DNA of 21,902 nucleotides from Mesostigma viride (lineage: Eukaryota; Streptophyta; Mesostigmatophyceae; Mesostigmatales; Mesostigmataceae), in NCBI GenBank assembly GCA_009746045.1, contig RPFO01000428.1, positions 1 to 21,902 of the forward strand, read 5' to 3'. The notes beneath the pieces were generated by a model, which saw only the letters and a list, made by a program, of their open reading frames with translations, made no database searches and was not told the DNA's origin. This document shows, in pieces, positions 8,705-15,493 of this stretch (position 1 is its first letter; each line of letters begins with the position of its first letter). The position numbers were made by a program, and so were the translations under genes.

Positions 8705-8890
8705 CCCTCCCTCCCTCCCTCCCTCCCTCCCTCCCTCCCTCCCTCCCTCCCTCCCTCCCTCCCTCCCTCCCTCCCTCCCTCCCTCCCTCCCTCCCTCCCT
8801 CCCTCCCTCCCTCCCTCCTCCCTCCCTCCCTCCCTCCCTCCCTCCCCCTCCCTCCCTCCCTCCCTCCCTCCCCCTCCCTCCCTCCCTCCC
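8705..8890 (-). repeat. (CCCT)n microsatellite, about 186 bp
   Basis: Near-perfect CCCT on the plus strand, (AGGG)n on the minus. The equivalent place in copy 2 (about 12680-12700) has only CCAGCCAGCCAGCCACCCA, so the array expanded after the duplication. It is complementary to the (GGGA)n array at 6267-6580. Confidence 0.97.
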
Positions 8891-8908
8891 GCCACCCCAC
8901 CCACCCAC

Positions 8909-9076
8909 CCTCTCCAACTGCATGTGGACTGCCTCTCCCAGCGACTCGGCCAGCCGTTTGAGTGTGTTTGGGACCATATGCTGATGCCCATGGATATTAC
9001 GCGCGCCATCAACCAGGCAACACCAGTGACACTTGAGCTCCTTGTTATCCTTCTCATCGGATGTACTGACGACACC
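8909..9076 (-). CDS. Probable internal exon of the minus-strand gene, unknown product
   Basis: Exactly 56 codons between an acceptor TAATTGTGCAG| (9077-9079) and a donor GAGAGG|GTGGGT (8903-8908). The peptide begins GVVSTSDEKDNKELKCHWCC, followed by a His-rich segment (NIHGHQHM) and an amphipathic helix ending HMQLER. The CHWCC plus GHQH spacing could bind zinc, but no named zinc-finger family fits. The phase-0 end matches the acceptor at 6064. The 3' part and its donor survive in decayed form in copy 2 near 12705-12755, showing that the duplication started inside this exon. Confidence 0.45.
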
Positions 9077-9256
9077 CTGCACAATTACAGCTCACAAGGC
9101 AACTAACATGCTGGAGGAACGCATCCGCCGCAGTGGACGTCAGTAACGGATGTTGCAATGTTGCTGGAGGGAGGTCAATCGACCGCACCCGTACATACAA
9201 GGGGCAATTATTGATGCGTCATACCCAAAACAGGAAGAAAATGTGGCACAACTAAC
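9077..9256. other. Probable intron between exon candidates
   Basis: It lies between the donor AAG|GTTAGT (9251-9256) and the acceptor at 9077 on the minus strand. The phases of the flanking exons do not agree (phase 2 out, phase 0 in), so either an exon boundary is wrong or the gene has decayed. Confidence 0.3.
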
Positions 9257-9688
9257 CTTGCCATCAACATGGATGGACGGAGTTGGAGACCAACTGCAGC
9301 GCGGCATTCGCAAGGGCACAGGCTGTGTTGTTCAGCAGGTCCACCGCTGGACTGCCCGATGCCGAGTCCAGGTTCTTCCTTACACAAACTCTCCACAAGC
9401 GTGATTGTCGCGTCCTTGGCTGCCAACTGCGGAAAGGAGGCCAGTGCTCGCTTCAGCAGGAACTCGGCAATTGCAATCACGGTGGGCCCTGGCACGATTT
9501 GCAGGCCTACACATGCTTGCCCCGCATGTGCCTCCCCCACGTGTGCATCCACCGCAGTTGACGTGCTCGCTCGCAGCTCCCACTACCGCTGGCTTCGTTG
9601 CCATGTTCCTCCACCCGTTGCCTCTTGCATCTTAGCTGTTCCTCGCGCTTCTCCGCAGCCTCTCTTTCCCTCTCTTCCTCTCTCTTTT
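9257..9688 (-). CDS. Probable exon(s) with a charged coiled coil, unknown product, frame broken
   Basis: On the minus strand, 9688 to about 9580 encodes a Glu/Lys/Arg-rich coiled coil (EKREEEREREAAEKREEQLR) after an acceptor GGCAGCAG|. The reading then moves by one frame to 9582-9257, which encodes a helical, hydrophobic segment (TVIAIAEFLLKRALASFPQL) and a Cys-containing tail, ending at donor AAG|GTTAGT. The two frames overlap at 9582-9507. This means either an unrecognised small intron or a frameshift. A 192-codon plus-strand frame over the same place (9269-9847) is less protein-like. No family recognised. Confidence 0.35.
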
Positions 9689-9954
9689 CTGCTGCCGTTC
9701 ATGCCTTGCTCCAGATATAGATGTGGCTGCTTAGGCGTTCAATCTGCATCACAGAATTGGACGATATGCACGTCAAAGGAAAGCCAACCAAGCAGCAACA
9801 TTACCAACAATGTAGCGGGAGGGTCAGTGCAGAGGCCAGCAACATAACTGCCTTAGTCTTGTACTCCTACCATACACATTAGGGAAGACTGCTGGCATGG
9901 CAGCCTGCATCACAGCAATGAATTGCCGCCAACTAAAATAAGAGAGTGACTCAC
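9689..9954. other. Probable intron on the minus strand
   Basis: It runs from donor GCG|GTGAGT (9949-9954) to the acceptor at 9689. No other feature. The exon phases do not match cleanly, so a further small exon or different splice site may exist. Confidence 0.3.
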
Positions 9955-10130
9955 CGCTACTCTTCCCTGAAGCCGACTGGTCACACCTCCATTGTGGCGT
10001 TGTTTTACCACTTTAACGCTCTTCCACAGCGTGCGATTTTGTTGATGCCATTTTCTCAATTCCTGTAGCATATATTTTGCCCCCGCCGCACGCTTCCATG
10101 GGTTGCCATGTACATCATACTTTGCTGATG
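9955..10130 (-). CDS. Probable internal exon of the minus-strand gene, unknown product
   Basis: A 176-nt exon with strong signals at both sides: acceptor TTGACTTCTCTGCAG| (10131-10132 is the AG) and donor |GTGAGT (9949-9954). The peptide is basic and aromatic, including KYDVHGNPWKRAAG and LRKWHQQNRTLWKSV, which suggests a helical nucleic-acid-binding segment; that is only composition. Directly upstream, CAG|GTGAGG (10162-10167) would be a donor in the matching phase, giving a 37-nt intron, short for most eukaryotes. Confidence 0.4.
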
Positions 10131-10233
10131 CTGCAGAGAAGTCAAGCGGTTCTTTGCATTCCCTCACCTGTATTCAACGGCAACGCCAAAACGGAATGCC
10201 AACGAATGCGGAGCGGGGGAACAAGGCATAAAG

Positions 10234-10450
10234 CAACGCATGGTGAACCGGCAGATGCTGAGGCAGACACGACAATGCACTGGGTGCATGGCAACCATGT
10301 GAACACTGATGGTAGCACTCACATGCCTAACAAGCATTTTCTTTGTTTCCCCTGGGTTAGAGTGTAAGGCCTATGCCAACCAAGGTAAACAACAAAACAA
10401 CACATCCTAAACTGCCCTAACTGACATGGGCAACAAACATGGCCAATGGA
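10234..10450. repeat. Direct duplication, copy 1 (period 353 bp)
   Basis: This matches 10587-10803 at about 95% by eye, with no indel large enough to shift the 353-bp offset. The plus strand keeps a 43-codon open segment in both copies (ending CFPWVRV), but most differences inside it change the amino acid, so I see no coding constraint. Confidence 0.93.
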
Positions 10451-10586
10451 GGACAAGGAACCAAGTAGGATCATCCAACAGGATCATGGTATTATGGCAG
10501 CTTGCATGCAGTAAATTACATCAAGCATGGTTGGCTCAGCACATTGAAGTATTGTCACATCATTAGAACAAGGGAAAGTCAGAAAT

Positions 10587-10803
10587 CAACGCATGGTGAA
10601 CCGGCAGATGATGAGGCAGACACGACAATGCACTTGGTGCATGGCAACTATGTGAACACTGATGGTAGCATTCACATGCCTAACAAGCATTTTCTCTGTT
10701 TCCCCTGGGTTAGAGTGTAAGGCCTATGCCAACCCAGCTAAACAACAAAACAACACATCCTAAACTGCGCTAACTGACATGGGCAACAAACATGGCCAAT
10801 GGA
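10587..10803. repeat. Direct duplication, copy 2
   Basis: Partner of 10234-10450. The 136-bp spacer (10451-10586) is not duplicated within the window. Confidence 0.93.
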
Positions 10804-10947
10804 CACAACACCTTGAAATGGCCTTTTTTTTACATAAATTATGGCCCATGGCAAGTTTATTGTCCGATTGACCTAGGATTGGATCCCACCACTCCCCGGG
10901 ATGTGTCTGGCTAGTGGTGGAGTAGTTGAGTCAAAATGTTAAGTTTA
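10804..10947. other. Short non-coding spacer
   Basis: A T-run (10823-10831) and a small CCACCACTCC/CTAGTGGTGGAG inverted motif (about 10887-10923). Nothing else. Confidence 0.4.
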
Positions 10948-11126
10948 CATGGTACTCCCTGCTTAAGTTAACTCCAGATCCAAGGCCAAAACTGGCCACC
11001 TAAACCACTTGCACTTGCATAGAAACAATAGTTGATCTCAGATTATGCTGTAACTTTGCAGTGGTGATGAATAATAGTTGTTCTGACCTTGTACAAAGTT
11101 CTACGCCATTTGGAGCCCTAGTTGGT

Positions 11127-11160
11127 GACAAATGCTAGCAAAATTTTGCTAGCATTTGTC
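11127..11160. repeat. 34-bp perfect palindrome
   Basis: GACAAATGCTAGCAAAA followed directly by its reverse complement TTTTGCTAGCATTTGTC, with no loop. The copy-1 equivalent (about 7056-7073) has only the left half in altered form. Confidence 0.95.
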
Positions 11161-11293
11161 ATTAATGGCCATTTAAAATCAATATTTAACCCAAATAATG
11201 TCAGAATGCCACCAAAACTTATTGCCATCATGCCAGCACCTGAAGCAAGGTCTCAACAAGTCATGAGCAGAAATTCAGATCATGCAGAGCCCA

Positions 11294-11329
11294 AAATGGT
11301 GACATTTGCCAGCAATTGTCACCATTTTT
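11294..11329. repeat. 12-bp inverted repeat with 12-bp loop
   Basis: AAAATGGTGACA (11294-11305) and TGTCACCATTTT (11318-11329). The loop TTTGCCAGCAAT resembles the sequence of the palindrome at 11127-11160, so the two are probably related. Confidence 0.9.
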
Positions 11330-11769
11330 TGCTTTTTTACCCACAATTTTAACAACATTACCCACCAAAACATTCTCCAAGCTGGGGCGCATCATTTAAA
11401 TCTTTGCAGGCAACTCAAGAATGACTAGTACAAACAGTGTGCAAAACCTTGGTGCATGTGAATGCCTGAGTGGTGACCATTGCTAGCAGAATCCATCATG
11501 TAAGGTAGGCATTGCCAGTATGCCACAAAGCTGTGATGTGCAGTGCATGTCCATATGTATACCCCATGACACCGTGCCTCTAAACTACTTGGCACATTGC
11601 AAAATGGGAAGGAAAGGTGAATAATACATGCCACATCACTAACACAGCCATTTGAATGCTACCAACACGCACCATGCATGATATACACTGCGTGTACAGT
11701 AATACATGTCGAGAATATGCCGAGCGAGCATATCAAGGTGCAGTGACCCCAACGCTGGCACATGTCACC

Positions 11770-13075
11770 TGGCATCCACGTATGCTCACATGATATGGCA
11801 TTGGCATATCCCATGTCTCCATCTCTTGCACTTTGTGCGCACCAAGCCACCCATGCAGTCGCCCACCCATGCAGCCACCTGGCCACCCACCCACACAACT
11901 GCTCACACACTCGCGCGCCCGTGCACCCAGACAGCCACCTGTCCTCCCACCCAGTGACCCACCCACCAAGCCAGCCGCGCACGTGCTTACCCAACTTATA
12001 CAACCATGCGTGCACCTAGGCACCCAACCACCTACCAACCCACTTGGACATCCACCCACCCACCAAGGCACCTGCGCAACCCACACACCAACTAGGTAAT
12101 AAGCAGGCATTCCCCCATCCAATGAGCCAACCACCCAACCACCCAACCACCTAAACACCCAGCCAGCTGGCCCCATATGCACCCGTCCGGCCACCCACAG
12201 TTGACCCACCCACGCACCTACCCACTCAACCATTCACTGCCCCCACACCCTTATACCCACTGACCCACCCACTGACCCACCCACACATGCATTTTCTCAG
12301 CCAGCACCCCGGCACCTACCTCACCCCAAACCTGCACAGCCCTTCACCCGTGATAGGTGAGTCGGTCCCAACCATAAACCCATCCACGCATCCATATCTG
12401 TGCGCCCACCCGTCCATCTACCCGTCCCTTCGCCCACCCACCCACATCTAGTCATCTACACATCCACCAGCCACCAGCCACCAATGGCCCACCCACCAAC
12501 CCACACACACACATACATCCCTAACCAACCAACCACCAACACACCACCCTCAAAAACGTGCAGTTGTTTCACTCATGCATCCAACAACCCACCCACTTCA
12601 AAGTCCCCAAAGCCTATCATCACCCAGCCACCTGGGCATCTGCCAATAACCGACCGCCCTTGCACTCATCCACCCACCATGACCAGCCAGCCAGCCACCC
12701 ACCCTCTCCAACTGCCTGTGCTCCCACCTACGCAGCCAGCCATTTACCAAAGCATCCACCTATCAGCCACCCACCTGCCATTGAACCCACCCACGCCTAG
12801 GCATCCCTTGAAGCATCTATAGCCCAAGCCTCCCACCCAAGGCTCTCTGGGCAATCAAACAACCAAACAACCAATCACCCAGCTATACAACCACCTAACC
12901 ACCTAACCACTCAACAACACAATCACCGAACCACCTAACTACCCAACACCCAAACCAGCCAGGCATGTGCCCGCCTCGCATGCCCTCACCATTGCAACAC
13001 CCCATACACGCCCCGCTCACCTAGCCAGCCACACACCCAGCCAGTCTCCTGCTCAACTCACGCATGAAGGCAATA
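11770..13075. repeat. CCCA/ACCA-rich low-complexity region (copy 2 and extension)
   Basis: The same type as 7830-8704, but it continues 300 bp beyond the duplicated segment as ACCA/ACCTAACC-type repeats (12840-13030). Long Pro/Thr/His frames and their minus-strand Gly/Trp counterparts are artefacts of composition. Confidence 0.85.
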
Positions 13076-13383
13076 TCAGCCATGCATGGCCTCACCTTGC
13101 ATCACTTGCATTGCCTGGTTAATTTGCATGAGACAGCTTCCATCTCATTGTCAGCAACTGAAAAGGCTCTTTCTTCACAGTTATGAATAAGCTACAACGT
13201 TGGAAACGTTCTCCCATCCCTCTTTAAAACAGTCTTTAAATCAGAAAGACAAGGGCAAATCTCTGGACAAGGTGGCAATAACCACTGCACCATGCTCTTG
13301 AGAAAGTCTTAACAACCCAGCTTTCTACCCTTTTAGAAGCTGCCTTGCGTTAGCAACGATTCTGGGCCCTCTGGCTCGCTCAC
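13076..13383. other. Non-repetitive stretch, probably first intron of the minus-strand gene
   Basis: It follows the donor CAG|GTGAGC (13378-13383, minus). A short minus-strand segment at about 13108-13195 encodes CEERAFS-like residues reminiscent of a hAT dimerisation motif, but stops surround it. Confidence 0.35.
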
Positions 13384-13470
13384 CTGGCTTAATCTGCGCT
13401 TCTTTATGGCTGCCGGGATATGCGAAGCTTGGGCCGAGGGTGTCGTGGCGAGGTCGTCTGCCCGACTCAT
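13384..13470 (-). CDS. Possible first exon of the minus-strand gene
   Basis: The ATG at 13468-13470 (minus) opens 29 codons, in phase 0, up to a textbook donor CAG|GTGAGC at 13383. The peptide is MSRADDLATTPSAQASHIPA followed by AIKKRRLSQ; KKRR is a plausible nuclear-localisation patch, which would suit a DNA-binding transposon protein. If the donor is not used, the frame stops 16 codons later. A Met-rich upstream context, TATA or cap site is not evident. It lies about 0.75 kb from the right transposon end, a sensible place for a promoter. Confidence 0.35.
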
Positions 13471-13904
13471 CACTTCTCGAAACCGCACTGCCGACTAATA
13501 AAAACGATGCCCCCCTTTGCCTTTTGTATCTGGCGTCAAAAGAACAATGAACTCGCTTGGAAACACTGTCGCAAAGAGCTTCCTACAGGCATTATAAGCA
13601 ATTTTCGCAGCTTTTACCGCACTTACTGCACATCCGGAAGACCATTAGCGGCCTTCGCGCGGAATCTTGGGCACGCCATATCTTCTGCTGGCTCATTGCC
13701 GCAGGCTGGCAGTATAGGAAGGTCGGGCATAGCCTAAAGAGCTGATTATCTGACGACAAAGATATGCATTGCATGAAGCAAGAAACAGACGGATTTCGCA
13801 CCCCCATATTTATTCACGTCAATGCCGGACAATTAAAAGCGAAACTCAAAAAACGAAAACACTAACGTTTTCGGGAATATTATAACGAACAAGCTGAGCT
13901 GCCA
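13471..13904. other. Possible promoter-side region, no clear gene
   Basis: Open frames exist on both strands (plus 13420-13737; minus 13592-13807, ending MCSKCGKSCENC), but none has supporting signals. AT-rich TTATAATATTC-like sequence (minus) near 13876-13886 could be a TATA element for the minus-strand gene. Confidence 0.3.
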
Positions 13905-14231
13905 GCTATGTCGCGGTTTACGATCCAGTTAACGATAACGGCTCCGTAACCACCCCAGTGCCTAATATTGGGGCAGCTATGGCGCCGTAACCACTACCTG
14001 ACCCGTCCCGTATACCCCAACGTAACCTGAACCGAAGCCGTTCACGCCCCCGTAAACATGACCGGCCCAGTTACTGGGCCGTACCGAATCTCGGGGCCAA
14101 TATTCCGAATGGTACCGTAACCGGTCCGGTAACCCAAACCGCCAACGAATACGGACCCGTAACCTGGCCCGTCGAAGTTACCGGGCAGGTTACGGGGGCG
14201 TCGAAGTTACCGGACAGGTTACGGGGGCTTC
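13905..14231. repeat. Right subterminal repeat region (CCGGTAAC motifs)
   Basis: Dense CCGTAACC, CCGGTAAC and GTTACCGG variants, mainly in the orientation opposite to the left end. The last 60 bases hold two tandem ~29-bp units, each GTCGAAGTTACCGG followed by CAGGTTACGGGGGC. Confidence 0.8.
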
Positions 14232-14247
14232 AAATTAACTCCTAGTG
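14232..14247 (-). repeat. Right terminal inverted repeat (16 bp)
   Basis: AAATTAACTCCTAGTG, the exact reverse complement of 496-511. Confidence 0.9.
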
Positions 14248-14250
14248 CTC
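14247..14250. repeat. Target-site duplication, right copy (GCTC)
   Basis: Partner of 493-496; followed by GTGTGCAAGCCTC, which continues the LTR as in 21578 onward. Confidence 0.85.
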
Positions 14251-14378
14251 GTGTGCAAGCCTCAAGTGTTGAGCGCTGTAAACATTATCCGATTTAACAA
14301 AGCTCCGTTTCCAACCATATCACACATTGCTGCATTGCAACCATATCCTTCACATTGCGTGTGCGAAGAACGTTAACT
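14251..14378 (+). mobile_element. 5' LTR of the copia-like retrotransposon, right fragment
   Basis: Matches 21578-21708 with a few substitutions and single-base indels. Similarity ends after CGTTAACT (14371-14378). The next bases, CAAATTACAACC, differ from the 3' side (GCTGCTGCTG), which fixes the LTR 3' end. A primer-binding site should start here, but I cannot match it to a tRNA by eye. Confidence 0.9.
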
Positions 14379-14471
14379 CAAATTACAACCAGTCTCAGCG
14401 GAACGGCCAGGAGGGTCGTTGCCGGTTGCGGTGTGCAGCTTTGACGACGAGAGGAGCTCGTCCGGTGGTGA

Positions 14472-15391
14472 ATGGTGCAGGAGGAACAACGGCAGCAGGA
14501 TTTCCGGTTTCGGCAGTCTGCTGGGGGTTCGATTTCTCCTGAATTACGCCGTGTCGTTCGGGATCTATCTTTGTTGCTTGCAGATCGTCCGCCTGTAAAT
14601 CGCAGCTTCGTGCAATTCGTCGACGACCAGGTCGAAGACTGGGAGCGAATTCTGCGACACGTACAAACCATCGTCATTCCGGAGCACCGGAGCATCGACG
14701 ACCTTGAGCAGGAGCTTCACGGGTTGGTCGGCATCCAGACGGTGATTACTGCAGTAGCAGAGCGAGTGCGGACGGAGTTGGCAGCAAGGCGAGGCGAGGT
14801 TGCGGAGGCAGCTGGCGCAGGGCGACACGAGTTTGTGCCGACAGTAGCGGGCGCGGGAGTACCACGTGCTTTCGCAGGCGGCATCGGCGACGAGGGTGTT
14901 GCAGCGGGTCCAGTTAGGCGTGAACGACGCGGAGCGGAGCACTACAGGCGGCTTGCAGAGGTCGGGGCGACAGCGGAAGCCATCGCCGGAGGACAGCGCG
15001 CGACAAGAGTCGGCAGGTTTCCAGAGCGAGTAAAAGTCCTTTTCAGGAGCTGCCCCCGCCCCTTCGCGTTCGTGTGACGCGTTGGGAGGAGTTTGCACCT
15101 CTTAGGTACGAGAGTGACCTTGAGGTAGGAGCAGGGGGTGTCGCTGGGCTAGGCGACGAGGCACTCGGCGACCACGAGGTGCCAACGTACAATCCGCGAG
15201 GTGCCAACGACGGGTTGTCACCTGTCTACTTTACCAACGGTGACGATTCAGTCATCGCGGGCCGACAGCGGGTCGACGACGGCGCAGCAGGTAGCAGGGT
15301 ACCAGAGCTGATTGTGGTGAGCGACAGCGACGACGACAGCGACAAGGAGAACCAGGACGCGCCTGGGGCCAGCCGTGGTGGTCTTGCCTGA
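14472..15391 (+). pseudogene. Leader ORF between LTR and gag, frame-broken, unknown product
   Basis: ATG at 14472 opens a helical, charged sequence (SPELRRVVRDLSLLLADRPP; later QFVDDQVEDWERILRHVQT) that looks like a coiled coil up to about 14800. Protein-like sequence then continues in a second frame (about 14840-15030, after a TAG near 14840). A third frame starts about 15000 and ends at TGA 15389-15391, with an acidic tail (VVSDSDDDSDKENQD). The pieces suggest one ancestral protein of about 300 residues damaged by frameshifts; the 201-codon frame from 14472 to 15077 is only partly original. An extra ORF before gag is unusual for copia elements. A structural or captured coiled-coil role is guesswork. 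Confidence 0.5.
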
Positions 15392-15493
15392 GTGGTAACA
15401 CTTGGCACTTTCCTTTCTTGTTCAGTAGCTTATATTGCTTTAATTGCTGCTTGGCCACTTGGCTGGCTGTAGCAGATCTGAACAGAGGCCATC
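15392..15493. other. Leader/gag junction with possible splice acceptor
   Basis: A pyrimidine-rich stretch ending TTGGCTGGCTGTAG|CAG lies 15-20 bases before the gag ATG, and G|GTAACA lies near 15392. Splicing to make a gag mRNA is possible but unproven. Confidence 0.2.

Larger units (their letters stand above)
6873..8960. repeat. Segmental duplication, copy 1
   Basis: Long collinear but diverged similarity (by eye roughly 70-85% in the matching blocks) to 10948-12760. Shared landmarks include: TTGTACAA...CATTTGGAGCCCT near 7020-7050 and 11090-11118; GGTGCATGTGAATGCCTGAG near 7450 and 11450; GGCACATGTCACCTGGCATC near 7820 and 11757; and TAGGTGAGTCG near 8413 and 12354. Copy 1 has an extra ~150 bp near 7120-7270 and the (CCCT)n expansion. 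It covers minus-strand intron sequence and ends in the 8909-9076 exon. Confidence 0.85.
10948..12760. repeat. Segmental duplication, copy 2
   Basis: The diverged counterpart of 6873-8960. It retains the end of the 8909-9076 exon in damaged form (minus strand, about 12705-12755), but lacks the (CCCT)n array and the ~150-bp insert of copy 1. It also has two palindromes (11127-11160, 11294-11329) not present as such in copy 1. Confidence 0.85.
497..14246. mobile_element. Large (13.75 kb) CACTA/EnSpm-like DNA transposon
   Basis: The ends are perfect inverted repeats: CACTAGGAGTTAATTT at 496-511 and its reverse complement at 14232-14247. Both ends are followed inward by several hundred bases packed with GTTACCGG-like motifs in both orientations. 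Terminal CACTA plus subterminal repeats is the hallmark of the CACTA (EnSpm, CMC) superfamily. The insertion is proven by the uninterrupted LTR copy at 21574. The target duplication is 4 bp (GCTC) or 2 bp (CT); CACTA usually makes 2-3 bp and Chapaev 4 bp, so the subgroup is open. No Transposase_21-type protein could be recognised. The element is either non-autonomous or encodes its protein in the split minus-strand exons described below. Confidence 0.82.

Noticed and set aside
8508-9084. Long minus-strand Gly/Arg/Glu frames and plus-strand Pro/Ser/Leu frames
   Set aside because: They cross the (CCCT)n array. Only the exon-like part at 8909-9076 has independent support.
9269-9847. 192-codon plus-strand protein
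   Set aside because: Composition is Pro/Ser/Cys-rich without domain; the minus strand of the same interval has coiled-coil coding character and splice signals.
13108-13195. Possible hAT transposase dimerisation remnant (CEERAFSVADNE, minus strand)
   Set aside because: Only about 26 residues resemble the ER-x-FS motif, stops lie on both sides, and no other transposase segment is nearby.
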